40,489 nucleotides of DNA, taken from contig JAFZKT010000049.1 in the NCBI GenBank assembly GCA_017553545.1, forward strand, positions 1 to 40,489. Direction: 5' to 3'. The translations under genes were made by a program, and so were the position numbers. The DNA comes from Bacteroidales bacterium. GTDB taxonomy: Bacteria > Bacteroidota > Bacteroidia > Bacteroidales > UBA932. Each line of letters begins with the position of its first letter. Position 1 is the first letter of the stretch. Below are positions 1-7,047 of the stretch, piece by piece. Under the pieces are notes generated by a model that did not search any database, was not told the DNA's origin, and saw only the letters and a list, made by a program, of their open reading frames with translations.

Positions 1-60
1 AATGGGAGGGGCCGAAGGAGCGTAGCGACTGAGTTCCCCCGTCCTTCGTCTCTTCCCCCC
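1..60 (+). repeat. G-rich palindromic element, right end only (copy C)
   Basis: The first ~33 bases, beginning AATGGGAGGGGCCGAAGG, are nearly identical to the right-hand core of the complete element at 39759-39905 (one base change, GCGTAGCG for GCGAAGCG, and one T insertion before the C-run). The left arm and inner hairpin lie outside the window, so the outer stem cannot be tested. The C-rich stretch after the core (about 34-60) differs from the other copies, as expected for a variable right arm. Confidence 0.8.
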
Positions 61-93
61 GCCTCTTTCTCGCGCGGTACTATAAGATACCCT

Positions 94-190
94 GGACCAT
101 CTTAAGCACAAAAACCGGCTCTGCATGCTTAAGATTGTCAACCGCGACCATCTTAAGCACGCTGAGGGCCAAAACGTGCGGAAGATTGCA
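94..190. repeat. Four-box inverted-repeat array (locus 1)
   Basis: Boxes resembling GACCATCTTAAGCAC occur in alternating orientation with CTTAAG cores at 101 (+), 128 (-) and 152 (+); a degenerate fourth box in minus orientation has its core at 179. Core-to-core spacings are 27, 24 and 27. The same architecture recurs at 28234-28335 with spacings 28, 24, 28. Adjacent boxes can pair as hairpins. It lies between a G-rich repeat and the promoter of a putative ncRNA. Either a repeated binding-site array or a REP-like extragenic repeat would fit; I cannot separate them. Confidence 0.75.
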
Positions 191-212
191 CGTATTATTT
201 CGGAATAATCAT

Positions 213-220
213 TATCTTTG
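213..220 (+). promoter_or_regulatory. -7 promoter box of the putative ncRNA
   Basis: TATCTTTG matches the Bacteroidota -7 consensus TAnnTTTG exactly. A TTG at 186-188 lies 24 bases upstream, a loose -33 match. It points into the structured sequence starting at about 228, with no start codon for more than 200 bases. Confidence 0.55.
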
Positions 221-227
221 TCTTTGC

Positions 228-420
228 AGGGCGAGAGCCCTTGTGACATAGACAAATAGCGTTTGCAATTTGCTTTGACCGCGTAGAAACGTAGGAAATT
301 TCTAAACTAAAGGCTCAAGCAAGTCGTGAATGCCCGCAGTAGATGCCCCTTGGGGTATTCCGCGGGCGTGACTTGTGCCTTTATGGTTTCCTACGACCAC
401 TACCGGACAAGTTGCGCCCG
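228..420 (+). ncRNA. Putative structured ncRNA, 6S-like rod
   Basis: A ~190-nt noncoding stretch directly follows a consensus promoter box and folds into one long nested rod: 229-233/415-419, 240-244/407-411, 290-298/387-395 (9 bp, no mismatch), 309-314/377-382, 320-325/370-375 and 332-337/362-367, with a short GC-rich tip at 345-356. The 5' end can alternatively form GGGC-GAGA-GCCC (229-240). Length and a rod with a wide internal bubble (245-289 against 396-406) resemble 6S RNA and the Bacteroidales-1 type of RNA, but I recognise no diagnostic sequence. The downstream gene could in principle lie on the same transcript, making this a leader structure instead. Confidence 0.5.
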
Positions 421-452
421 CGTTATTTGTATGCACTAAAACAAAAAAGAGT

Positions 453-917
453 ATGGAATTAAACCCAAAACGAATTGAGGATGCCGATTTTATCGCCAAC
501 CATAGCGACTATGAGCAGTATGCCTTGGTCTATAGTAAAACACTGGCCAAATTATCGAAAGGTGATAACGACAACCCCGATTCTAAGGAAGACAAAGGTG
601 ACGATTATGATGACCTTGGGCGATACATCAAGATTGCATCTAATAATAAAACAATCTATCGTAAATGCCAAGCAAGGAATGGAATTAAAAAGGGAGAAAT
701 TGCTTTAGCTGGCCGAACACTTAAGGAGTTGAGTCTGAATCTGTCGGAGGAATCTGTATCAGTAACGCCTTCCTCTTTCATAGCATATTATTTAAATAAT
801 AGCGACAGGCACGTCAGGGTCACTTCCCGGGCGGGATTTGTTGGATTCATTTTTACAATCGCATCCGCCATTATCACAATTCTCTCGTTGTTTATCGAAT
901 TCCCTATTCGCCTTTAG
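453..917 (+). CDS. Small tail-anchored protein of unknown function
   Basis: 154 aa from the ATG at 453; an upstream in-frame ATG at 375 would place the start inside the ncRNA rod. No signal peptide. An acidic stretch (about residues 41-52) precedes a region with YIKIA and KTIYRK motifs. One hydrophobic C-terminal segment (about 128-150) suggests a tail-anchored protein with a cytoplasmic body. The layout and scattered residues (IKI, TIYR, KEL-LN, R-T-RAG before the membrane segment) match the protein encoded at 4355-4846, so I infer a distant paralogue. It is the first gene of a three-gene operon, 12 bp before the Big_2 lipoprotein. Lower GC than the rest of the window suggests recent acquisition. 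Function unknown. Confidence 0.65.
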   Translation: MELNPKRIEDADFIANHSDYEQYALVYSKTLAKLSKGDNDNPDSKEDKGDDYDDLGRYIKIASNNKTIYRKCQARNGIKKGEIALAGRTLKELSLNLSEESVSVTPSSFIAYYLNNSDRHVRVTSRAGFVGFIFTIASAIITILSLFIEFPIRL

Positions 918-929
918 TTTACAATCATA

Positions 930-3900
930 ATGAATAGAACTTTACACCTTTTGTACTTAATTGCCTTCGTTTCTGTATTACTATCTTGTACAGCGGAGGA
1001 GAACAATGGGTCCAACGGATATGGTAATCCGGTAGATAAGACTGTCCATGTGACGGGTATTTCCCTCAACCGAACATCGGCCACCATCAAGGAGGGTGAA
1101 TTCTTTACACTCATCCCCACTGTTACCCCCGATAATGCCGACAATAAGAATGTAACCTGGTCCAGCAGCAGCGACGCTGTCGCCACCGTGGATAACAGCG
1201 GCAAAGTAATCGGCGTCAAGGCCGGCAGCGCGACCATAACGGCTACCACGGAAGACGGCGGGATGAAGGCGACGTGCGCACTGAGCGTGGAGGCTAATCT
1301 CGCACCCTCGGTAACAATCGGGGCCGGGCACATCTCCGCCGTAAGCGTTGTCCTGAGCGGAGAGGCCAATCTCGAGTCTTCGGTGTCGGCCGATATGACC
1401 ATGGGCATTATGTGGTCAACGAACTCTGGCGTGCTGCCATCCAATTCTCAGAAGATTGAGGCGAAGGAAATCAGCGCCAAACAGGGCTTTAATGCCAGCT
1501 ACAGCTATAACGTAGATCTGAAAGGTCTGGACCCGGCCAAGACATACTATTTCCGCAGTTACATCACCCAGAACGGTCAGGATACTTATGGCGAGACCAT
1601 GGAGTTCACCACGAAGGAACTTTCCTCTCTGCTTCATACACAAGAAGCAACGGCCATTTCTGCAGTTAGTGCCAAGTTGAACGCGGATATGGATATGACT
1701 GATGTCCAATACAAGTCAAAGGCATTCGGTTTTTACTGGGGGCCATCGGCGGAATCGGTAATTGGCAAAGTTACGGCTACCGAGGGGGAGGGGACTACGT
1801 TTGCAGACCTGTCCGCACTCGCCCCTTCTACGCAATACTTCTACCAGGCATTCGTCGTTCTGGATGGGAAAGAGTTGAAGGAAACGGTTTTGTCTCTAAG
1901 CACGAAAAATCTCGAATCCTTATTGGAGACAAAAGAGGCGACCGATATTGAAGCCACAAGTGCGAAGCTGAACGCCAAGCTTGACCTTACGGATGTTAAC
2001 TACAACAGCATCTCCTATGGGTTCTATTGGGGCACATCCGAGGCATCCCAGAGCACGAATCTCAAAGGAGAAGAAATAGCCGATAGCTCTTATTCATCAT
2101 CTCTGAAAAACCTTTCCCATAAGACTCAATATTGGTATAAGTCCTATTTGAAACTTGACAGTCAGACATTATATGGTGAGGTGAAGACCTTCACCACGGA
2201 TGTGGTTCCAGTAGAAAGTGTTTCGCTTGACAAAACGGAGTACACTTTCCATACGATAAGCAATACTCTACAGCTTCAAGCGACCATCCTTCCTTCCGAT
2301 GCAACAGACAAGAGTGTAGAATGGACTTCAAGCCATGAAGATGTGGCTATAGTTGACGCCAACGGTAAAGTCACGGCCAAAGGTAACGGCGCGGCCACGA
2401 TAACCGCCATGACCAAAGACCAGGGGAAAACGGCCACCTGCACCATAACAGTCGCCCAGTACGTGACAGAGATTACGCTGAGCTCCACATCTCTTTCGCT
2501 GAACGAAGGTCAGGAGCAGACTCTGACTGCGACAGTCAATCCGGACAATGCTAATGACAAAACGCTGAAATGGACATCTTCAAACGAAAGTGTTGCAACG
2601 GTGGACCAGACGGGCAAAGTGACAGCGGTATCAAAAGGAACGGCTACTATAAAGGCAGAAGCTAATGATGGTAGCGGCAAGTATGGAATCTGCTCTGTTA
2701 CAGTCAATCGGCTTGTCTCTTCAATAGTATTGAACAAGACATCGCTAACCATCTATAACGGCAAGACAGAAACGCTTACCGCCACAGTAACACCATCCGA
2801 CGCAAATAACACGTCGGTGACGTGGACTAGTTCAAATACCTCCGTGGCAACAGTATCCTCTTCGGGAGTTGTAAGGGGCCTCTCCCGAGGTAATGCGACC
2901 ATTCAGGTTACGGCAAATGATGGTAGCGGAGTCAAAGCTACTTGCATAGTAGAGGTGAAACAGTATGTGACCGGCATCTCCATTGACAAGTCATCTCTTT
3001 CTCTCCTCGAGAAAGAATCATATACGCTGATTCCGACTATTAGTCCAGCAAATGCGAATGACAAGTCCCTGACTTGGGTTTCATCCGATGCATCAATTGC
3101 GTCGGTAGATGAACAGGGAAAAGTTACTGGGGTGTCGAAAGGATCTACCACCATTACCGCTACCGCAAATGATGGAAGCGAAAAAAGTAGAACTTGTCGT
3201 GTTACGGTGAGAAGACCTGTTTCATCTATTACGCTGAACAAGACGTCACTGGTTCTTTTCAGAGGCTCAATAGATGTTATAGAAGAAACTCTTACTGCCA
3301 CGGTGATTCCATCTGATGCCGACAATCCAAAAATAACATGGACAAGTTCTGACCCTTCTATTGTCAATGTGTACGATGGCTGTTTAGAAGGCAAAGCACG
3401 TGGAACCGCCATTATTACAGCAACCGCCCAGGATGGCAGTGGAGCAGAAGCAACCTGTGAGGTTGAAGTTAAACAACTTGTGACTGGTATCCAAGTAGAA
3501 AAGAATTTAGTCTGGCTTCCTGCTGGAGAGTCGATGAAATTGGATATCACCCTTTATCCATCAGATGCAAACGATACGACTTGCTCTTTGACTTCAAGTG
3601 ATGAATCCGTTGCGACGGTTGACAATAACGGCGTCATAACGGCCGTATCGCCGGGGGTCACACGAATCGACATCAGAACCAATGATGGTAGTGATTTTCC
3701 CAATTCTGCCCATGCTCTTGTTTACCAATTTGATACTCCAGAGGCTGTTGATTTGGGACTGAGTGTTAAATGGGCCACATTCAATCTTGGCGCATCTTCA
3801 CCAGAAGATTGCGGAGCGTTTTATGCCTGGGGAGAAACTGCGTTTAAGGAACTGTATAGCGATTCTACATACGAATGGTTCGCCCCATACCGCTATATAA

Positions 3901-4343
3901 AAAAATACTGTCCAATCGACAAAGCCAATTATTGGGCTGGAACCGGGACTGTCGATGGGAAAGTGGAACTCAAAGACTATGACTATGCCGATGATGTGGC
4001 AAGAAAAAAATTGGGTGGAGGATGGAGAATACCAACAGATGCAGAATGGACAGAATTGAGGACACAGTGTACATGGACATGGGCTGTCCGAAGCGGTGTA
4101 GAAGGAATGCGCGTCAAGTCAAATAATGGCAACAGTATATTCCTTCCGTCCACCGGGAGTATAGATAGTTATGCCGGACAAGGAGGCTATAATATGGAGG
4201 AGACAACGGGACGATATTGGTCATCTTCTCTCTCGGTGGAGAATCCTCTCCGGGCATGGTACGTCTATTTTACACCAGATGAAATTTTAAGGTGGCATTT
4301 CGCTCGAGAAAGTGGGCTAGCTATTCGCCCGGTTACAGATTAA
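930..4343 (+). CDS. Surface lipoprotein with Big_2, Fn3-like and FISUMP domains
   Basis: 1137 aa. The N-terminus is a lipoprotein signal ending LLSC (Cys20), so it is probably exported and lipid-anchored. Order: Big_2 domain 1 (about 41-121); three fibronectin-III-like repeats (about 128-425), each ending in a FTT-like strand and containing Y(F/W)Y and GFYWG motifs; six further Big_2 domains (about 427-930), each opening V-x-x-I-x-L/I and closing with an ATI/ATCxVxV pattern; then a FISUMP (Fibrobacter succinogenes major paralogous) domain (about 939-1137) with AVDLGLSVKWATFN, GGGWRIPT and a final AIRPV. Big_2 tandems are usually stalks and FISUMP a C-terminal module of surface proteins in gut Bacteroidales; ligand unknown. 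It sits in an operon between two small membrane proteins, 11-12 bp gaps on both sides. Confidence 0.9.
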   Translation: MNRTLHLLYLIAFVSVLLSCTAEENNGSNGYGNPVDKTVHVTGISLNRTSATIKEGEFFTLIPTVTPDNADNKNVTWSSSSDAVATVDNSGKVIGVKAGSATITATTEDGGMKATCALSVEANLAPSVTIGAGHISAVSVVLSGEANLESSVSADMTMGIMWSTNSGVLPSNSQKIEAKEISAKQGFNASYSYNVDLKGLDPAKTYYFRSYITQNGQDTYGETMEFTTKELSSLLHTQEATAISAVSAKLNADMDMTDVQYKSKAFGFYWGPSAESVIGKVTATEGEGTTFADLSALAPSTQYFYQAFVVLDGKELKETVLSLSTKNLESLLETKEATDIEATSAKLNAKLDLTDVNYNSISYGFYWGTSEASQSTNLKGEEIADSSYSSSLKNLSHKTQYWYKSYLKLDSQTLYGEVKTFTTDVVPVESVSLDKTEYTFHTISNTLQLQATILPSDATDKSVEWTSSHEDVAIVDANGKVTAKGNGAATITAMTKDQGKTATCTITVAQYVTEITLSSTSLSLNEGQEQTLTATVNPDNANDKTLKWTSSNESVATVDQTGKVTAVSKGTATIKAEANDGSGKYGICSVTVNRLVSSIVLNKTSLTIYNGKTETLTATVTPSDANNTSVTWTSSNTSVATVSSSGVVRGLSRGNATIQVTANDGSGVKATCIVEVKQYVTGISIDKSSLSLLEKESYTLIPTISPANANDKSLTWVSSDASIASVDEQGKVTGVSKGSTTITATANDGSEKSRTCRVTVRRPVSSITLNKTSLVLFRGSIDVIEETLTATVIPSDADNPKITWTSSDPSIVNVYDGCLEGKARGTAIITATAQDGSGAEATCEVEVKQLVTGIQVEKNLVWLPAGESMKLDITLYPSDANDTTCSLTSSDESVATVDNNGVITAVSPGVTRIDIRTNDGSDFPNSAHALVYQFDTPEAVDLGLSVKWATFNLGASSPEDCGAFYAWGETAFKELYSDSTYEWFAPYRYIKKYCPIDKANYWAGTGTVDGKVELKDYDYADDVARKKLGGGWRIPTDAEWTELRTQCTWTWAVRSGVEGMRVKSNNGNSIFLPSTGSIDSYAGQGGYNMEETTGRYWSSSLSVENPLRAWYVYFTPDEILRWHFARESGLAIRPVTD

Positions 4344-4354
4344 AACCATGTGAT

Positions 4355-4846
4355 ATGGAAAAACTCATCCTTAGAGAATTGCATAATCCGTCAGCCGCTG
4401 GCAAAGCAACCTACGGGGTTCTTTCTCCCTCTGACAACACCATTTATTATAATGAGAAAGTTGCAATTACATCGGAAGTATATAGTAAATTCTTCGAAAG
4501 GCCTTGTCAATTTAGACGTCGAATGGCTATTCTTAAGATTACTTTAAAGGACGAGAAGGGTAAAAGCCACAGTATTTGGCGAGCGGCGAACACTAAAGGA
4601 GTAAAGGGGATTAGGAATGATTCTATCGGGGCACCATTTGATGCCATCTGGGAGTTAAACGCGACGAAAGCCATAAGATCCAACAACCCCGTAGAGGTAG
4701 ATGTTTCAAGAGGATGCTGGCTGCCATTTTTTCTTTTCCACCCTAATCATGCGGCTAGAATTGCGACCTGGATAGGTTTGTTGTCTGTAGGTTTATCTAT
4801 CGTTAGTATTGTGCTATCAATTATAGGTAACTGTTGGTTGTTTTAA
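4355..4846 (+). CDS. Small tail-anchored protein, paralogue of the upstream small protein
   Basis: 163 aa from ATG 4355; an in-frame ATG at 4292 overlaps the preceding gene and lies 5' of the 11-bp gap, so I reject it. No signal peptide. Motifs EVYSKFF, ILKIT, HSIWRA and AIWELN align in order with ALVYSKTL, YIKIA, KTIYRK and LKELSLN of the protein at 453-917, and both end in N-x(5-6)-R-x-x-T/S-x-x-G followed by one C-terminal membrane segment (here about 137-158). Last gene of the operon, followed by a strong palindrome. Family not recognised; role presumably linked to the lipoprotein between the two paralogues. Confidence 0.65.
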   Translation: MEKLILRELHNPSAAGKATYGVLSPSDNTIYYNEKVAITSEVYSKFFERPCQFRRRMAILKITLKDEKGKSHSIWRAANTKGVKGIRNDSIGAPFDAIWELNATKAIRSNNPVEVDVSRGCWLPFFLFHPNHAARIATWIGLLSVGLSIVSIVLSIIGNCWLF

Positions 4847-4875
4847 CTCACGCTGACGGTAGTGCTCATAAGATT

Positions 4876-4914
4876 CAGAAAGGTGGTTATGCGGTCCGCA
4901 TAACCACCTTTCTG
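4876..4914. terminator. Perfect 39-bp palindrome, bidirectional terminator
   Basis: Arms 4876-4894 and 4896-4914 are perfectly complementary over 19 bp with a single central base. It lies between the convergent small membrane protein gene (ends 4846) and the ATPase gene (ends 4988), 30 and 74 bases from their stops, as expected for a shared terminator. The arm bases themselves give a T-rich CTTTCTG end; no long U-run follows. Confidence 0.75.
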
Positions 4915-4987
4915 TAACATACTCATAATGAACACTTTGGCTGCTGCGACAAGAATTGGTTCCTTAGAATACCGGCAAGGCAGAGTG

Positions 4988-6115
4988 TCACAAGGCCTCC
5001 AGCCACTGGCCGAAGAAGCGGTCGTAGACTATATAGCCGTCCGGGGCGCGGTAGATGATTTCGTTGGCGAGGAGCACTCCGAGGGCGCTTTTTGCACTGC
5101 TGGCGGCCGTGAGACCGTGCTTGGCGAGGAATGCCCCGGCGGTGATTGCCCGCACCTTTTTCTCCCTGGCCACAGCTTTTAACAGTTTGACCTGGCCGCG
5201 CGGAAGAGTCTGCAGCAGGTACTGATAGTAAAACTCGTTTTCCTGTAAAATCTCCAGGATACAATCCTGTACCAGACTGGCATCCACGGTTCGCGTTGAC
5301 TTGGCGTACATCCGGTTCAGAATCATCTGTACATACCAGGTGTAACCTTCGTACAAACTGTAAACCAGGTGGAATACCTCCTGAGGGAGCGAGCGGCCAA
5401 CCTTCTTGAAAAACACTGCCGCGAAAGCATAATAAACCTGTTCGTCAATAGGGCCGATGGCTATCTCCGAGGTGCTCTGGTAAAAAGGACGCTTGGGGGA
5501 AAGGAACATTTCCCCTAGCATATGCGCCTGACTTCCTGAGAAGATAAAATGGACATTATGCATATCCTGAATGTACGAGCGAAGTAAGGCCTCTATATTC
5601 TGCTCCGGGTATTTGGCAATTTGCTGGAACTCGTCGAAAGCAATGTAACAGGGTGTTTCGGATTTCTTCAGATATCGGAAAACCTGTTCCAACGTTGCCG
5701 CCTCAGTTCCGGGAGCGATATCAAGTCCCACTTTCGGCTGACCAGTGACAGGGTCTATGGTAACAAAGGGTCTAAAACTCTTGAAAACGGAAGCAATCTT
5801 CTTCAGCAGCTTAACCGGATCCGAATCCAACTGTCCCAGAACAGCGGACGCAAACGCCTGCGTAAAATCACGAAGTGACTCCGTGGGGAACAAATCTATA
5901 TAAATAGTTACAGCCTCCGGATTCTCCTTCTTCAATAAGTAATACAAGTGCCTGACAAGCCCCGTCTTCCCCAGCCTTCTTGGAGAAGTCAGCGTGATAT
6001 TTCGCCCATTCTGCAGGTTTGTGCGGAGGATTTCCGTTTCCTTTTCCCTGTCACAGAAATATGCCGGAGACTCATAGCCAGCTACTAAAAAAGGATTGTC
6101 AATATAAGCGCTCAT
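4988..6115 (-). CDS. AAA ATPase (ATPase_2 / archaeal-type P-loop family)
   Basis: 375 aa. An N-terminal NPFLVAGYESPAYFCDRE module leads into a Walker A variant SPRRLGKTGL (about residues 44-53) and a Walker B YIAFDEFQQ (about 157-165), followed by FIFSGSQAHML resembling sensor 1. The C-terminal third looks like the winged-helix tail common in this family of single-protein ATPases, which are abundant and poorly characterised in Bacteroidales. A nested dyad covers its promoter (6119-6165), suggesting autoregulation. It faces the Big_2 operon tail to tail and has lower GC than the housekeeping genes, so it may belong to the same acquired block. Substrate unknown. Confidence 0.85.
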   Translation of the reverse strand: MSAYIDNPFLVAGYESPAYFCDREKETEILRTNLQNGRNITLTSPRRLGKTGLVRHLYYLLKKENPEAVTIYIDLFPTESLRDFTQAFASAVLGQLDSDPVKLLKKIASVFKSFRPFVTIDPVTGQPKVGLDIAPGTEAATLEQVFRYLKKSETPCYIAFDEFQQIAKYPEQNIEALLRSYIQDMHNVHFIFSGSQAHMLGEMFLSPKRPFYQSTSEIAIGPIDEQVYYAFAAVFFKKVGRSLPQEVFHLVYSLYEGYTWYVQMILNRMYAKSTRTVDASLVQDCILEILQENEFYYQYLLQTLPRGQVKLLKAVAREKKVRAITAGAFLAKHGLTAASSAKSALGVLLANEIIYRAPDGYIVYDRFFGQWLEAL

Positions 6116-6118
6116 CTC

Positions 6119-6165
6119 ATTACGATTTTTTCGTTACGTAATTTTCGTAACGCAAATATCGTAAT
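6119..6165 (-). promoter_or_regulatory. Nested dyad over the ATPase promoter
   Basis: An outer inverted pair ATTACGAT (6119-6126) / ATCGTAAT (6158-6165) encloses an inner pair CGTTACG (6132-6138) / CGTAACG (6146-6152). Read on the minus strand, GATATTTG within it differs from TAnnTTTG at one base, and the ATPase ATG follows directly (6115). This looks like an operator for a dimeric or tetrameric regulator. Confidence 0.5.
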
Positions 6166-6213
6166 AAAAAATGAAAAAGCAAAACCACTGGATTATATCG
6201 TTATGCCCATTGC

Positions 6214-6251
6214 TGTGTCCAACCCGATAAACCTCTGAGGGGTTGGGCACA
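6214..6251. other. Hairpin in the ATPase upstream region
   Basis: TGTGTCCAACCC (6214-6225) pairs with GGGTTGGGCACA (6240-6251) over 12 bp with one wobble. It is followed on the plus strand by an A-run and preceded on the minus strand by a T-run, so it does not look like an intrinsic terminator in either direction. No gene is seen in 6116-6591; the short frames there have no recognisable content. Confidence 0.4.
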
Positions 6252-6333
6252 AAAAACCGGGGTAAGCATATCCGACGTGTATGCCATTTGTCACGTTGGG
6301 AACACCGACCCGTGCCGTGATGCGCGAACACGC

Positions 6334-6552
6334 CGGGGTGGGAAGGGATGGTCCGGAGCGAATGGGCGGAAACGGCTCCGTGGGAGGGCCCTGTGCAGGG
6401 AGCGGTGCCGCGTCAGCGGCAGGACGGAGTCTGTTCGACGACGTTATGGGCGGGGCCGCAGGCCACGGCCATAAAAGGAGGAGTTAGGACGTCCAGCGAC
6501 CGGGCGAGCGCCGTTTCCAACCACTGAGCGGAGGTCCGCCCTTCCCGCCCCG
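6334..6552 (+). repeat. Long imperfect palindromic element (diverged copy E)
   Basis: Outer arms 6334-6347 and 6539-6552 match at 13 of 14 positions, and the adjoining 6348-6378 / 6506-6538 pair imperfectly (including GGAAACGGC with GCCGTTTCC). Inside are GTGGGAGGGCCC (6380-6391), a hairpin TGCCGC-GTCA-GCGGCA (6406-6421) and ATGGGCGGGGCCG (6446-6458). This order of arm, G-run block, hairpin, second G-run block and arm is that of the elements at 39759, 12664 and 22677, although the sequence is more diverged and the element longer. It fills the gap downstream of queF. Confidence 0.5.
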
Positions 6553-6591
6553 GAATGGTCGCCAAAAACGGTTGTTCCGGCGATGGTGAAG

Positions 6592-7047
6592 CTATTCGTG
6601 CTTTGAGAGGCGGTCCCAGGCGAGCTGTTCCCACTTGGTGCCGGGGCGGCCGTAGTTGGCGTAGGGGTAGATGGAGATGCCGCCGCGGGGGGTGAAGAGG
6701 CCGGTGACCTCAATGTACTTGGGGTCCATCAGTTTGATGAGGTCCTTCATGATGGTGTTCACCACGTCCTCGTGAAAGTCCCCGTGGCTGCGGAAACTGA
6801 ACAGATACAGTTTCAGGCTCTTGGATTCCACCATACGCGAATCCGGCACATAGGAGATGCGGATTTCGGCGAAGTCCGGCTGGCCCGTGATGGGGCATAG
6901 GGTGGTGAATTCCGGGCAGTTGAAACGAACCCAGTAATCGTTTTCCGGGTGCTGGTTCTCAAAGGTTTCCAGCACTTCGGGAGCATAATCCTGGCTGTAG
7001 GAAGTATGCCGGCCCAGGGCCTTGAGGGATTTGGGATCACGTGCCAT
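6592..7047 (-). CDS. queF: NADPH-dependent 7-cyano-7-deazaguanine reductase (preQ1 synthase)
   Basis: 151 aa. Reduces preQ0 to preQ1 in the cytoplasm for queuosine tRNA modification. The catalytic cysteine lies in [16 protein letters not shown], the substrate motif is [13 protein letters not shown], and the FHEDVVN segment follows; length matches the short type I (YkvM-like) enzymes. The start at 7047 ([15 protein letters not shown]) overlaps the prfA stop by one base, so translation is probably coupled; longer starts run into prfA. Last gene of fabF-prfA-queF. No other queuosine genes are seen here. Confidence 0.95.
   Translation of the reverse strand: MARDPKSLKALGRHTSYSQDYAPEVLETFENQHPENDYWVRFNCPEFTTLCPITGQPDFAEIRISYVPDSRMVESKSLKLYLFSFRSHGDFHEDVVNTIMKDLIKLMDPKYIEVTGLFTPRGGISIYPYANYGRPGTKWEQLAWDRLSKHE

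Noticed and set aside
94-190. CRISPR-like spaced repeats
   Set aside because: Only four boxes, in alternating orientation, with spacers of ~10 bases and no cas genes; inverted geometry is not that of CRISPR.
375-452. Upstream start (ATG 375) for the first small protein
   Set aside because: It lies inside the nested helices of the putative RNA, and the paralogue at 4355 supports the shorter N-terminus.
4508-4545. CTTAAG inside the 4355 gene (and in prfA near 8110) as further box copies
   Set aside because: Only the six-base core matches; flanking GACCAT/GCAC and partner boxes at the right spacing are missing.
6277-6713. Small open frames in the gap between the ATPase gene and queF
   Set aside because: Arg/Gly/Pro-rich translations of a palindromic GC-rich element in several frames, with no start context.
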